From Iodobacter ciconiae (GTDB lineage: Bacteria; Pseudomonadota; Gammaproteobacteria; Burkholderiales; Chitinibacteraceae), in NCBI RefSeq assembly GCF_003952345.1, contig NZ_CP034433.1:558001-622000 (forward strand): a DNA stretch of 64,000 nt. Reading direction: 5' to 3'. Below, piece after piece: positions 36,227 through 45,736 of this stretch (position 1 is its first letter; each line of letters opens with the position of its first letter). The notes under the pieces are model-generated. The model worked only from the letters and a program-made list of their open reading frames with translations. It made no database searches and was not told the DNA's origin. Position numbers and translations under genes: made by a program.

Positions 36227-38866
36227 ATGACTGAAGGCATGAATGACGCTACTTCCGCGCTGAGCCAGCACGCGAGTCCCCAAGGGCACAGCACCTATGC
36301 CTTATCCGCCGACAAAGAACGCTTCGGTAACACACAGCGTCATGGTTGGCATCGCGCATGGGCTCGGAGCTGGGGTGTGCTGTCGCTGCTCACATTGCTG
36401 TCCACATCGCCCGCCTGGGCGCAAGAAACCGTGTGTGCGCGGGTAAAAATCGAAATCAAGCAGGAGCTCACGCTGGAGCGTCAGGCTTTTGATGCTGAAA
36501 TGAAAATTAATAACACCACGGATACCGGGGTGATTGAAAATGTGGCCGTCGAAGTCAGGATTACCGATGAGGCAGGAACACCAGTGCTTGTCACCGACAA
36601 CCCTAATGATCTGTCTGCCAAATTTTTTGTACGTTTGTCCGGTAAACAGAATATTGCGGCAGTGGATGGCTCCGGTACTGTCAATCCCAAGACTACCAGT
36701 ACTATCAACTGGCTCATCATCCCGGCTCCGGGCTCTGCGGGTATCAACCCTTTGGGTAAAAAATACCTGGTGGGGGCCACGCTCAAGTACAAGTTCGGAG
36801 GCGAGGAAACGGTGCTTAATGTGGCCCCCGATGTCATTACAGTTAAGCCACTGCCTCTCTTGAGTCTGGACTATTTCTTGACTCAGGATGTATGGGCTGA
36901 CGATCCGCTGACTACGACGATTGAACCTATCGAACCCTTTACGCTGGGGGTGCGCATTAAAAATAATGGTCATGCCACGGCAAGGAATATCAAAATTGAT
37001 TCTGCTCAACCCAAGATTATTGAAAACAATCAGGGCTTATTGATTAATTTTCTGCTTACCGGCAGCTACGTCAACGATGCCCCGGCGCAAAACACTCTGT
37101 TAATTAACTTTGGTGATATTGCTTCAGGCACCAGCAAGATGGGGCGCTGGAATATGGAAACCACTTTAGCGGGCAAATTCACCGAATTTACCGCCCGTTT
37201 TAGCCATGCCGATGAGCTGGGGGGGGCACTAACTTCGATTTTGCAGGCCACTAATGCACATTTTTTGATTCGTGATGTGCGCGTGGACTTGCCGGGGCGT
37301 GACTACGTCCGTGACTTTTTGGCGCGTGATGGTGATGTGATCCGCATATATGAATCGGATGGCCCCGATACTGAGGTGACTGATCGCAGCAGTGTAGCTA
37401 CGCTTACAGCAGGCACTGGTAATAATGGTAATGTTAGTTACAAATTAGGCTTTCCTGCCACGGCTGGGTTTGCCTATGTGCGTTTGCCTGATCCCTTCAA
37501 AGGCAATAAGGCTTTGGGTAGAATCGTACGCTCGGATGCAAAGCAGTTGCTGCCTGAAAACGTATGGCTCTCTAAAACCCGCAATGAACAAACTAAACAG
37601 TGGGAATACTGGGTCAACTTCTTTGACGTGAACACCACGGGCCAGTACGACAGCGAATTCCAGGCCCCACCGCCGGTGGCCTTGCCGCCAGTGGTGCAGT
37701 TCATCCCTGATCGTGTAGTCAAGGAAGGCAAGCAAGTGTCCTTCCTGGCGGAAGCCAGCAGCCCTGATAGCCGTGCAGTTAATTTGACCGCAGCCCCATT
37801 GCCAGCAGGAGCCACTTTTACTCTGCAAGCGGTTGATGTGGCTAGCCCGGGTATGCGCCGTGCCATTTTTGACTGGACGCCTGCCACAGGAAGTGCGGGT
37901 ACTTATCTGATTACTTACACCGCCAGCGACGGCACGCTCAGTGCGGCGCGTTCGGCTACTGTCAAAGTGGAAGTAGATACCCCGCCGCCGGGACCAGGTA
38001 CTCCCACGATTGACTCGCCTCTATCTGGAGCACAGGTCACCAGCCTGAAGCCTAACCTGTCTGTACGGACTTCAAGCAGTGCACAGGATCCTTCCACACA
38101 GGTGCAGTTTGAGTTATACGCCGATGAGGCTGAGACCCAACTTGTAGCTACTGCCACAGTGCCTAAGGCAGCTGCAGGAAGCTCGGATGGTCATGTTGTG
38201 GCTATGCCCACCCAATGGCGAGTACCTGCAGATTTGACTGACAACATGCCCTATTGGTGGCGAGCTCGTACTTATGACGGCACCTTGTACAGCTCCTGGT
38301 CGAATGGCCGTTTCTTTGTCAATACCTTCAATGACCCACCAGATAGTTTTAATTTGACCAGCCCGGCACCTGGTGCCGAGGTTTCCAGCCTGTTGCCCAT
38401 ATTGAGCTGGACCAACAGTGTGGACAAAGACGGCGATGCGGTTAGTTACAACGTGCTGGTGTACAAAGATGCAGCGCTGACCGAATTGGTGGCTGAGGAT
38501 CACGATCTGGTTCAAGATTCCAGTGGTAGTACAAGCTGGGTGCTGAGTACATCATTAAGTAATCATGTGACTTACTACTGGCGTGTAATAGCTAAGGATG
38601 CCCTGGGTGCACAAACGCCGACAGTAGCCCGTGCCTTTGTTGTCAACACAGGCAATACGGCGCCTACTTCACCTGTACTGGCAAACCCGGTAGCGGGCGG
38701 ACAAAGCAGCAGCACCAATACATTGCTCAGCATACAAAACAGCAGTGATGTCGAGAATGATCTGATTACTTATGTATTTGAAATTGATACTGTCAATACC
38801 TTTGATTCGGCGGATAAACGTAGCTCGGGCCCCGTGATTCAAGGGGGGCTGGAACCGGCTGGATAA
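36227..38866 (+). CDS. Large secreted CARDB/Ig-like repeat protein, N-terminal part (frameshifted)
   Basis: ATG 36227 follows AAGGA. After about 50 residues comes a signal peptide, SWGVLSLLTLLSTSPAWA before QETVCARV. The first 400 residues resemble CARDB-type repeats; then a putative Ig domain (FIPDRVVKEGKQVSFLAEASSPDSRAV..YLITYTASDG, about 495-590) and several FN3-like units with YWWRAR/YYWRV signatures (about 600-870). It stops at 38864-38866, 16 bases after a six-G tract (38843-38848). With one more G the frame reads on as GGAGTGWITTPLVENKHYWWRVKAQD into the frame ending at 40299. The intact gene would encode about 1357 residues. Confidence 0.75.
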   Translation: MTEGMNDATSALSQHASPQGHSTYALSADKERFGNTQRHGWHRAWARSWGVLSLLTLLSTSPAWAQETVCARVKIEIKQELTLERQAFDAEMKINNTTDTGVIENVAVEVRITDEAGTPVLVTDNPNDLSAKFFVRLSGKQNIAAVDGSGTVNPKTTSTINWLIIPAPGSAGINPLGKKYLVGATLKYKFGGEETVLNVAPDVITVKPLPLLSLDYFLTQDVWADDPLTTTIEPIEPFTLGVRIKNNGHATARNIKIDSAQPKIIENNQGLLINFLLTGSYVNDAPAQNTLLINFGDIASGTSKMGRWNMETTLAGKFTEFTARFSHADELGGALTSILQATNAHFLIRDVRVDLPGRDYVRDFLARDGDVIRIYESDGPDTEVTDRSSVATLTAGTGNNGNVSYKLGFPATAGFAYVRLPDPFKGNKALGRIVRSDAKQLLPENVWLSKTRNEQTKQWEYWVNFFDVNTTGQYDSEFQAPPPVALPPVVQFIPDRVVKEGKQVSFLAEASSPDSRAVNLTAAPLPAGATFTLQAVDVASPGMRRAIFDWTPATGSAGTYLITYTASDGTLSAARSATVKVEVDTPPPGPGTPTIDSPLSGAQVTSLKPNLSVRTSSSAQDPSTQVQFELYADEAETQLVATATVPKAAAGSSDGHVVAMPTQWRVPADLTDNMPYWWRARTYDGTLYSSWSNGRFFVNTFNDPPDSFNLTSPAPGAEVSSLLPILSWTNSVDKDGDAVSYNVLVYKDAALTELVAEDHDLVQDSSGSTSWVLSTSLSNHVTYYWRVIAKDALGAQTPTVARAFVVNTGNTAPTSPVLANPVAGGQSSSTNTLLSIQNSSDVENDLITYVFEIDTVNTFDSADKRSSGPVIQGGLEPAG
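38843..38848 (+). other. Six-G tract at the frame break of the second large gene
   Basis: GGGGGG within an FN3-like unit. Seven G's would restore a continuous frame through 40299, completing the FN3 unit with an HYWWRVKAQD strand. It is the same kind of break, needing the same correction, as at 24757-24763. Confidence 0.7.
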
Positions 38867-38940
38867 CAACCCCGCTGGTTGAGAACAAACACTATTGGTG
38901 GCGCGTCAAGGCGCAGGATGCTCGTGCCGAATCAGCTTGG

Positions 38941-40299
38941 GTGGTGGGTGACTTCTTGATGAATGCCACAAACGATGCACCACCAGCCCCGACTATAAAG
39001 AATCCAGGTAATGGTGCTTGGACGGCAACTCAGCAGCCCAGTTTGGAGGCCAATCCTGTATCAGACCCTGAAGGCGAAGCTGTGCGCTATCAGTTTGAGG
39101 TGTACAAAGATGCGGGGTTAATGCACAAAGTTGCAGATGGCACTTCAAATAATACAGGTTTGATCATGCCGATTGTACTGCTGGATAAAGCAACTCACTG
39201 GTGGCGTGTGCGAGCTGTTGATCTGCATAATGCGGGCAGTGCCTGGAGTTTGCCAGCGGTGCTGTATGTGAGCACCGCACCGTACCAGGACCCCACTATT
39301 GCGCTGACGGAGCCTGCAATACCCATGCTTCCAGAAGTCGTCAATACACCAGCGGGTCACCGTAAGCAGGTGACGCTACGTTGGGAAGGTACAGATCCTA
39401 ATATCGAGCCTACAGTTGCGCTTTATTGGAGTGCGACAAATAGTGGTTTTGCAGGGAATTTGATCGTCGATGGCTTGCGTCAGAACGCTGGCACACAGTC
39501 TGGCAGCTATGTGTGGGATGTGAGCAATTTAGCACCGGGTGCTTACCATGTGTATGCGGTCATTTACGATACTAAGGGTGTAGGCAAAGCTTATGCACCT
39601 GGTGCAGTGGTTATCCCAAGTGCGCAACAGGCAGGTAGCATTGTGGTGACCGCGGGTAATAACCTGCGTACTTCTGAAAATGGCCGAACCACGGCGTTTA
39701 ATATCCGTCTGGGAAAAGCGCCAAAAGATAAGGTTGTTATTCCCTTGTCCACCAGTAGCGCGCGCGAGGGTGTTGCCACGCCTGCTGACCTGACCTTTAC
39801 TCCGCAAAACTGGGCAGTAAATCAGGCTGTGACGGTTACTGGCCAGAATGATTGTGCACCGGATGGTAGCAAAGCCTATCAGGTCTTCTCGGGAAAAGCA
39901 CAGTCGGTGGATCCGGACTATATCGGCCTGTCAGGTAGGTCGGTAAATGTGGTCAATACCGACAATATTGATTTCTCCGCTACAACAAGTAACCGTAATC
40001 TGCATATCTGCGGGCTGAGCAAGATTAGTGAGCGCAAGGTCGATGCCCGGACTTGGGAATATACCTTGCGGGCTGAGCTGACTAATTCGGGGCATGCTGT
40101 TAGCGGCATCACGGCTCAATTGCGGCAGCTTCCTTTTGGAATCCAAATGCTTGATAACACCTTGGTATTCGGTGCAGTGGGGCAAGGCGATATTGCCAAG
40201 ACCAACGATACGGTGATATTGCGTACGCGTATTCCAATTTCTGCTGCAATTTTTAAACTGGGAATAGGATTCAAATGGGATATAGTGGTTCAGCCATGA
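38941..40299 (+). CDS. Large secreted repeat protein, C-terminal part (frameshifted)
   Basis: The listed start (GTG 38941) has no ribosome binding site, and the same frame is open upstream to the six-G tract, so this is the end of the gene at 36227. It holds two more FN3-like units (YQFEVYKDAGLMHKV..THWWRVRAVD; VALYWSATNSGF..), a Calx-beta-like stretch (ARTSENGRTTAFN-type segment: TSENGRTTAFNIRLGKAPKDKVVIPL..LTFTPQNWAVNQAVTVTGQND) and a CARDB-like end. Its TGA overlaps the ATG of the pseudopilin gene (ATGA at 40296-40299), tying this surface protein to the secretion machine. Confidence 0.72.
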   Translation: MVGDFLMNATNDAPPAPTIKNPGNGAWTATQQPSLEANPVSDPEGEAVRYQFEVYKDAGLMHKVADGTSNNTGLIMPIVLLDKATHWWRVRAVDLHNAGSAWSLPAVLYVSTAPYQDPTIALTEPAIPMLPEVVNTPAGHRKQVTLRWEGTDPNIEPTVALYWSATNSGFAGNLIVDGLRQNAGTQSGSYVWDVSNLAPGAYHVYAVIYDTKGVGKAYAPGAVVIPSAQQAGSIVVTAGNNLRTSENGRTTAFNIRLGKAPKDKVVIPLSTSSAREGVATPADLTFTPQNWAVNQAVTVTGQNDCAPDGSKAYQVFSGKAQSVDPDYIGLSGRSVNVVNTDNIDFSATTSNRNLHICGLSKISERKVDARTWEYTLRAELTNSGHAVSGITAQLRQLPFGIQMLDNTLVFGAVGQGDIAKTNDTVILRTRIPISAAIFKLGIGFKWDIVVQP

Positions 40300-40742
40300 A
40301 AAAAATGAGTTTGAAACACCAAAGGGGTTCGACACCAGTGTATATGCGCGGGTTTACACTGCTTGAGTTGCTGGTGGTTATTGTCATCATTGGTTTACTG
40401 GCTGCCTATGTTGGTCCGCGTTATTTTGCTCAGCTGGGAAAGTCTGAGCGCAGTACAGCCAAGGCGCAGATTGAGGGTCTGGGCAAGGCTCTGGATGCGT
40501 ACCGCTTGGACACTGGCTATTACCCGAGCACCGAGCAAGGGCTCAATGCTTTGGTTGTACGGCCTAACGATGAGCCCAAATGGAATGGGCCATACCTGCA
40601 AAAGACCGTACCCCCTGACCCGTGGGGACGGCCCTATGTTTATCGCTCACCTAGCCAAACAGGTGATTTCGATTTGCTTTCTTTTAGCAAGGATGGTCAA
40701 GCAGGGGGTGAGGGAGACGGTGCTGATGTGTCATATCGCTGA
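40296..40742 (+). CDS. gspG: GspG-type major pseudopilin
   Basis: Start at ATG 40296, which overlaps the preceding stop; an upstream in-frame ATG lies within the previous gene. The 148-residue product has a prepilin signal cut after G in RG-FTLLELLVVIVIIGLLAAYVGPRYF (Glu at +5), then the GspG body: LDAYRLDTGYYPSTEQGLNALV, PPDPWGRPYVY, and a DLLSFSKDGQAGGEGDGAD calcium-binding loop. All features of a type II secretion major pseudopilin are present. It heads the machine genes. Confidence 0.93.
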   Translation: MKKMSLKHQRGSTPVYMRGFTLLELLVVIVIIGLLAAYVGPRYFAQLGKSERSTAKAQIEGLGKALDAYRLDTGYYPSTEQGLNALVVRPNDEPKWNGPYLQKTVPPDPWGRPYVYRSPSQTGDFDLLSFSKDGQAGGEGDGADVSYR

Positions 40743-40748
40743 GTTCGG

Positions 40749-42032
40749 GTGGCGAGCAAAATGACCGGTTTACACCATTCACCAGCACCCCGCTCACTAG
40801 TACACCAATCTGAAACGCCTCCTGCTCTGGGTACGGCTACTCTGCGCCTCAAAGTTCAGGGGAGCGGCGACGTGATACAGACTCTGGATTTTCCGGGAAT
40901 TTCACTGTCTGAGGCCACACGCCGTGCAGCGGCCCGTGGTTTGACGGTGCTGGCTGTAGAGTCCATGAGTGTTGTGAACGCCAATACATCCTTAAGTACT
41001 GGACGATACGTTTTTCCGCTATTGCTGTTCAGTCAGGAGCTTATGGCGCTGCTGGATGCCGGGTTGAATCTGACAGAGGCTTTAAGTACTCTGGTCGCTA
41101 AGGAGCGCCAGGTTGATACGCGGGCTGTACTGCAGCAAATATTACAAACACTGCAAGAAGGTCGTAACTTTTCCGATGTGTTGACAATACATGCTCAGCA
41201 TTTTCCTGCAGTGTATGTGGCAACTGTGCGCGCCTCGGAGCGAACGGGTGACTTGCCACAAGCGTTATCTCGCTATATCGCTTATCAGATTCAATTTGAG
41301 ATATTGCGTAAAAAACTGGTCTCGGCGGCCATTTATCCAGCCATGTTATTAGCCGTTGGCGGTTTGGTAACCTTGTTTCTCTTGGGTTATGTGGTACCGC
41401 GTTTTTCGGTGGTGTATGAATCATCTGGTCGTGATTTGCCGTGGCTATCGAGTATCTTGTTGTCATTTGGCAAATGGATATATACCTATTGGCCACAGGC
41501 ACTAGTGCTATTGGGAACAGTAACTGCAGTTTTGATTTGGTGTTTGAGTCGGCAAAATGTAAGGGGTTGGCTACTGAACCAATTTTTGCGCTTGCCTTTA
41601 TTGTCTGTTCAAGCTGGGGCCTTTCGGCTGGCCCGGTTTTACCGGGCGGTAAGTCTGCTGCTTGCAGCAGGCATTCCCTTGGCACGGGCACTGGAAATGG
41701 TGTCGGGCTTGCTAAGCCCTGCACAACAGGCGGCATTGGCAAAGAGCCGTCTCGCCATTGAACAGGGCCAGTCTCTGTCTGTGGCTTTAGCGGCTAATGG
41801 CTTGTCTACGCCGGTCGCAGATTCGCTAATCAAGGTGGGAGAGCGCTCCGGCCAGATGACGCAGATGCTGGAACGGACTGCTTCCTTTGCAGATGAAGAG
41901 TTTGCACGTTGGATTGATTGGGCTTCACGCCTATTGGAGCCACTTTTGATGGTTGTCATTGGCGTGGTGATTGGTACAGTCGTTGTATTGATGTACCTGC
42001 CAATTTTTGAGCTGGCGGGAAGTTTACAATGA
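40749..42032 (+). CDS. gspF: Type II secretion inner-membrane platform protein GspF
   Basis: A 427-residue polytopic protein with two homologous T2SSF domains (about 80-200 and 285-405) and hydrophobic segments near residues 195-220, 245-265 and 395-420. Typical motifs: LFSQELMALLDAGLNLTEALSTL, and in the second half ARFYRAVSLLLAAGIPLARALEMV. The start could be GTG 40749 or ATG 40761; neither has a strong ribosome binding site. The stop overlaps gspE by four bases (ATGA). Confidence 0.93.
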   Translation: MASKMTGLHHSPAPRSLVHQSETPPALGTATLRLKVQGSGDVIQTLDFPGISLSEATRRAAARGLTVLAVESMSVVNANTSLSTGRYVFPLLLFSQELMALLDAGLNLTEALSTLVAKERQVDTRAVLQQILQTLQEGRNFSDVLTIHAQHFPAVYVATVRASERTGDLPQALSRYIAYQIQFEILRKKLVSAAIYPAMLLAVGGLVTLFLLGYVVPRFSVVYESSGRDLPWLSSILLSFGKWIYTYWPQALVLLGTVTAVLIWCLSRQNVRGWLLNQFLRLPLLSVQAGAFRLARFYRAVSLLLAAGIPLARALEMVSGLLSPAQQAALAKSRLAIEQGQSLSVALAANGLSTPVADSLIKVGERSGQMTQMLERTASFADEEFARWIDWASRLLEPLLMVVIGVVIGTVVVLMYLPIFELAGSLQ

Positions 42033-43726
42033 GTACCTTGCTCACAACACCGCCGGATTTTGTGCTAAATGCCACCCTTATGGATCAGGCACGGATGCAA
42101 AGTGTGGCAGCAGACACTTCACTGGTCAGTGCTTTGCAAGAACTATCCGGATGGGATAATAACGCTCTGATGAAAGTGTTGGGGCAGCAGTTTGGCTACC
42201 GATCTTTGGGCATGGCCGAACTACAGAGCCTGTCCCCTGATTTTGACATACTAGCGTATACCGAATGTGTACAGCGTGGTCTGATTTGGCTCGTTGATGG
42301 GGCATCACGTGCCACTTTAGTTTTGTCAGATCCTTTTGACGAGGTGAGTGAGTCATGGGCTCTACGCAAAGGCACCAGGCTCTACAGCCAGGTCGTAGAT
42401 GTCGCATTGGCGCATCCTGATGATGTACAGGTTTATTTAGCCCAGCAAGAGCGTCAGGTCCGGGCTATGGATGGCTTCGAAGTTGAATCACGCACGGCCA
42501 GCGATGAGGAGGTCGCGGCAGTCATTACTTTGGCAACAATCAACGATGACACGAGTTCCGTGGTCAAACTTGTGAATTCAACACTTTATGATGCATTGAA
42601 ACTTCAGGCGAGTGATATTCACCTGGAGTGTGATTCGGGCAGTTTGTATGTTTCTTATCGTATTGACGGCGTTTTGGTTCCAATTACCGAGGTTCAAGGC
42701 CAAGAGATGGCCGAGCAAGTTATTTCGCGCGTTAAAGTTATGGCTGAATTGGATATTGCTGAACGACGTATTCCTCAGGATGGGCGCTTCAAGGTACGGG
42801 TCAATGGACGTGAAATAGATTTCCGGGTATCAGTTATGCCCAATATTTTTGGTGAAGATGCAGTATTGCGTTTGTTAGATCGCCAGTCTTTGACTGAGGA
42901 GGCACGGGCTTTACGGTTAGAGAATTTAGGCTTGGATGAGCTGGCTATTGCATCTATTCGCCAGCTGGCACATAAACCACACGGCATGTTGCTGGTAACC
43001 GGGCCTACAGGGTCGGGTAAGACGACCACTTTGTATGCTGCCATCACGGAAATTCATACGGGCAGAGACAAGATCATTACGATTGAAGATCCTGTTGAAT
43101 ATCGCCTTCCCCGCGTATTGCAGATTCCGGTTAATGAAAAAAAAGGCCTGACTTTTGCACGTGGGCTGCGTTCGATTTTGCGACATGATCCTGACAAGAT
43201 CATGGTGGGCGAGATTCGTGACGATGAGACTGCGCAAATTGCCGTACAGGCAGCGCTTACGGGCCACCTGGTGTTTACTACCGTGCACGCCAACAACGTA
43301 TTCGACGTCTTGGGGCGTTTTTTGCATATGGGGGTGGATGCATATAGTTTTGCCGCCGCATTGAACGGTATCGTGGCGCAACGTCTTTTGCGTATGAATT
43401 GCCCTCTTTGTAGTGTAAGGGTTGACCCAGGTGCCGAGTTGTTGCTTCGGGCAGGGCTTTGCCCGGAGGATGTACAAGGCTGGAAATTTCGCGCGGGCCA
43501 GGGGTGTGGTCATTGTCGTGGTGTTGGTTATAAGGGTAGAAAAGCAATAGCAGAAGTACTCCTGCTCAATGACGTTTTGCGCGAGTTGATTGCTCAACGT
43601 GCGCCGATTTCTTTACTTAAGGAGCAAGCCGGGCGAACCGGATTACGGGATCTTCGCCAAAGTGCCATGGAATGTGTCACCCGGGGTGATACGACACTGG
43701 AGGAGGTGATGCGTGTTGCGGGATAA
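42029..43726 (+). CDS. gspE: Type II secretion ATPase GspE
   Basis: A 565-residue GspE/PilB-type ATPase that would power pseudopilus assembly. N-terminal GspE_N-like domain (about 30-150), then Walker A GPTGSGKTTT (about residues 325-334), Asp box, Walker B region KIMVGEIRDDETAQIAVQAALTGHLVFTTVHANN, and a zinc-binding element with CPLC (about 457-460) and CGHC (about 492-495), as in GspE and PilB. It overlaps gspF and the next gene. Confidence 0.94.
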   Translation: MSTLLTTPPDFVLNATLMDQARMQSVAADTSLVSALQELSGWDNNALMKVLGQQFGYRSLGMAELQSLSPDFDILAYTECVQRGLIWLVDGASRATLVLSDPFDEVSESWALRKGTRLYSQVVDVALAHPDDVQVYLAQQERQVRAMDGFEVESRTASDEEVAAVITLATINDDTSSVVKLVNSTLYDALKLQASDIHLECDSGSLYVSYRIDGVLVPITEVQGQEMAEQVISRVKVMAELDIAERRIPQDGRFKVRVNGREIDFRVSVMPNIFGEDAVLRLLDRQSLTEEARALRLENLGLDELAIASIRQLAHKPHGMLLVTGPTGSGKTTTLYAAITEIHTGRDKIITIEDPVEYRLPRVLQIPVNEKKGLTFARGLRSILRHDPDKIMVGEIRDDETAQIAVQAALTGHLVFTTVHANNVFDVLGRFLHMGVDAYSFAAALNGIVAQRLLRMNCPLCSVRVDPGAELLLRAGLCPEDVQGWKFRAGQGCGHCRGVGYKGRKAIAEVLLLNDVLRELIAQRAPISLLKEQAGRTGLRDLRQSAMECVTRGDTTLEEVMRVAG

Positions 43727-45095
43727 AGCATGGTTCAGATGGAGGCGCTCATCCTGTTTTTTCATGTGGCTGGGAGAGAGTCAGGTTCAATTCGGGCGGC
43801 TCAGTGGCAGCCGCACAAATCCGAATTGGCAAATCCTATCCGAAGTTAACATTGCATGCTCTGTTGATGGCTGTGCTTTGCCTTCTGCTTTGTATGAGGC
43901 TTTGCAGACATTAATAGAAAAAAATAAAGCCACGCTACAGGGACAGGAGCTGCGTGTTGTGGTCGCCGATGCCTGGGTTTACATGGCTTGTATACCATGG
44001 AGCCCCATGTTGGCGCAACAGAACACAGCACGGTTATTTGCGGCAGATTGTTTGAATCAGGTAGGTTTCGAGCTCGACTCGGTAGATGAAATTCGACTGG
44101 GTGATGCCCCTTACGGTTCTGCAAGGCTGGCAGTTGCATATCCTGCCAATTTACTGACACATATCGCTCGGCTTGCGGAAAAAGGACAAGCTCGCAGTAT
44201 GGTGATACGTCCTCTTTCTGTCCTGGTATGGGATGTTTTGTCGCGCCAAGGGGACATAGAGGCTACGGCAATTGTTAGCGAACAGAAAGTGACATTAGCA
44301 TTGGGGATGATTAATCATCGGTGGGGTAGAGTGCGTTTACTGGATGTTAAGGTGGCATCACGTACGAGTTTGAACCATGACCGATCTCCTGAGTTGATGT
44401 GGCAACGCTGGAAATTGCGCCACCACCTGGTTCAAGGTGTTAAAGAAGTACGAATTCTGGATGCTTCACTTGCCCAGGATTTAATTGTGCCAAGTACCCC
44501 TCCTTTTGTCCGGGTAAGTGATCCGTGGTATCGCTTAAATCGTAATCCACAATGGCTGAAGTATTTTGTGGGGGTCAATGCGCTAGATGCCATAGAAACA
44601 TTTACCCGTCGTCGCTGGTGGTCTTGGGTTTGTTTGGGTATTGCCCTTCTAATTGTAACTGCGCTGATGATTGAAATAACAAACTTGACGTTCAAGGCAC
44701 AAGACATTCGCAACCGACTGGCTGTTGAGAATAGCATTCAACCGTTGCCACAACACATCTCTTGGACTCAGGAAGAGCTGAAGCGGATAGGTTCAGTCAA
44801 CACGGCGATTCGTCAGCTTAATATACCAATTGAAGCCGTTTTGCAGGCTCTACGAGCTCCGAATGATATTCGAGTGGCTGTTCTCGCGGTGGAAACGGCC
44901 TCTGAGTCTATGGAGAGTGTCAAGAACACTATCAAGATTACTGCAGAGGCTCCTACCAGGGCAGACATGACACGATACGCCTCCTTTGTCGCCGAACATA
45001 AGCCCTTTACGCGTGCTTACCTGACTCGACATGAAATTCCTGATGGAGAGCGTGCACCTTATCGTTTTATGGTAGAGGCACAATGGGCGGACTAA
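43713..45095 (+). CDS. GspL/PilM-PilN-like assembly platform protein
   Basis: A 460-residue protein in the place of GspL. The N-terminal 250 residues are soluble and could form the actin-like domain of GspL/PilM; one membrane segment (WWSWVCLGIALLIVTALMIEI, about 302-322) is followed by a PilN-like periplasmic part with a coiled region (FKAQDIRNRLAVEN). It starts at a GTG overlapping gspE by 14 bases and overlaps the next gene by 13. Family assignment rests on layout and topology more than on motifs. It is expected to dock GspE to the membrane. Confidence 0.7.
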   Translation: MLRDKAWFRWRRSSCFFMWLGESQVQFGRLSGSRTNPNWQILSEVNIACSVDGCALPSALYEALQTLIEKNKATLQGQELRVVVADAWVYMACIPWSPMLAQQNTARLFAADCLNQVGFELDSVDEIRLGDAPYGSARLAVAYPANLLTHIARLAEKGQARSMVIRPLSVLVWDVLSRQGDIEATAIVSEQKVTLALGMINHRWGRVRLLDVKVASRTSLNHDRSPELMWQRWKLRHHLVQGVKEVRILDASLAQDLIVPSTPPFVRVSDPWYRLNRNPQWLKYFVGVNALDAIETFTRRRWWSWVCLGIALLIVTALMIEITNLTFKAQDIRNRLAVENSIQPLPQHISWTQEELKRIGSVNTAIRQLNIPIEAVLQALRAPNDIRVAVLAVETASESMESVKNTIKITAEAPTRADMTRYASFVAEHKPFTRAYLTRHEIPDGERAPYRFMVEAQWAD

Positions 45096-45736
45096 GCACA
45101 AAGGTCATTGCTGTCCAATGGATAAAGCAGACATCAATCATTTTGATCGGTTGGGCTTGGAACACCCGGCAGCTCGGGCGTGCTTTGATACGCACCTTCG
45201 GAGCCTGGGAGTGGTGCCTTATTTTTGCCTGTATCTCTACCTTGGTTTCGATTGGAGTTACGGTTCACTTACGTTCTCAAGTCCGTATTTTGGAGTGGAA
45301 GCGGGCAAATCCGCAGTCCGGCTCACCGGCAGTATTGGTTAAAGTTGATGCCTTGTCCTTGGCCGAGACAAAACAGCGCTTGCAAGATTTTGAGCGAGTG
45401 TTGATTCCTCATGAAAACATTCCGCAGGTACTGGGTGATTTATTACGATTGGCTGAGGATGAGGGTCTATTGATTCGACGTGCTGATTACCGGCCTACTG
45501 ATGATACGAGTGGGCACTTCATGCGCTATCGCATAAATATGCCCATTAAAGGAAAGAGTGAATCTATTCATCGTTATTTACGTGGTGCTATGCACGCGCA
45601 ACGTAATCTGATTCTTGAAAGTGTTCAGTTAAAACGGGAGGCTTCGGAGTCCGATGATATGGAGGCGAATGTTCGGTGGGTATTGCTCACTCGGCTTCCA
45701 TTGGAGAACGCTGTGGGAAAGAAGGCGCGACCATGA
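45083..45736 (+). CDS. GspM/PilO-like protein
   Basis: A 217-residue protein with a short cytosolic start, one membrane segment (WCLIFACISTLVSIGVTVHL, about residues 47-66), a coiled-coil-prone segment (AETKQRLQDFERVLIPHENIPQVLGDLLRLAEDEGLLIRR) and a ferredoxin-like alpha/beta periplasmic domain. This is the topology and size of PilO/GspM, the partner of the preceding protein. Identification is by topology and order, with no diagnostic motif. Confidence 0.68.
   Translation: MGGLSTKVIAVQWIKQTSIILIGWAWNTRQLGRALIRTFGAWEWCLIFACISTLVSIGVTVHLRSQVRILEWKRANPQSGSPAVLVKVDALSLAETKQRLQDFERVLIPHENIPQVLGDLLRLAEDEGLLIRRADYRPTDDTSGHFMRYRINMPIKGKSESIHRYLRGAMHAQRNLILESVQLKREASESDDMEANVRWVLLTRLPLENAVGKKARP

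Noticed and set aside
25000..40000. The FN3/YD repeats as a CRISPR or tandem DNA repeat array
   Set aside because: Repeats are at protein level and diverged at DNA level; no regularly spaced identical DNA units were seen here or elsewhere in the window.
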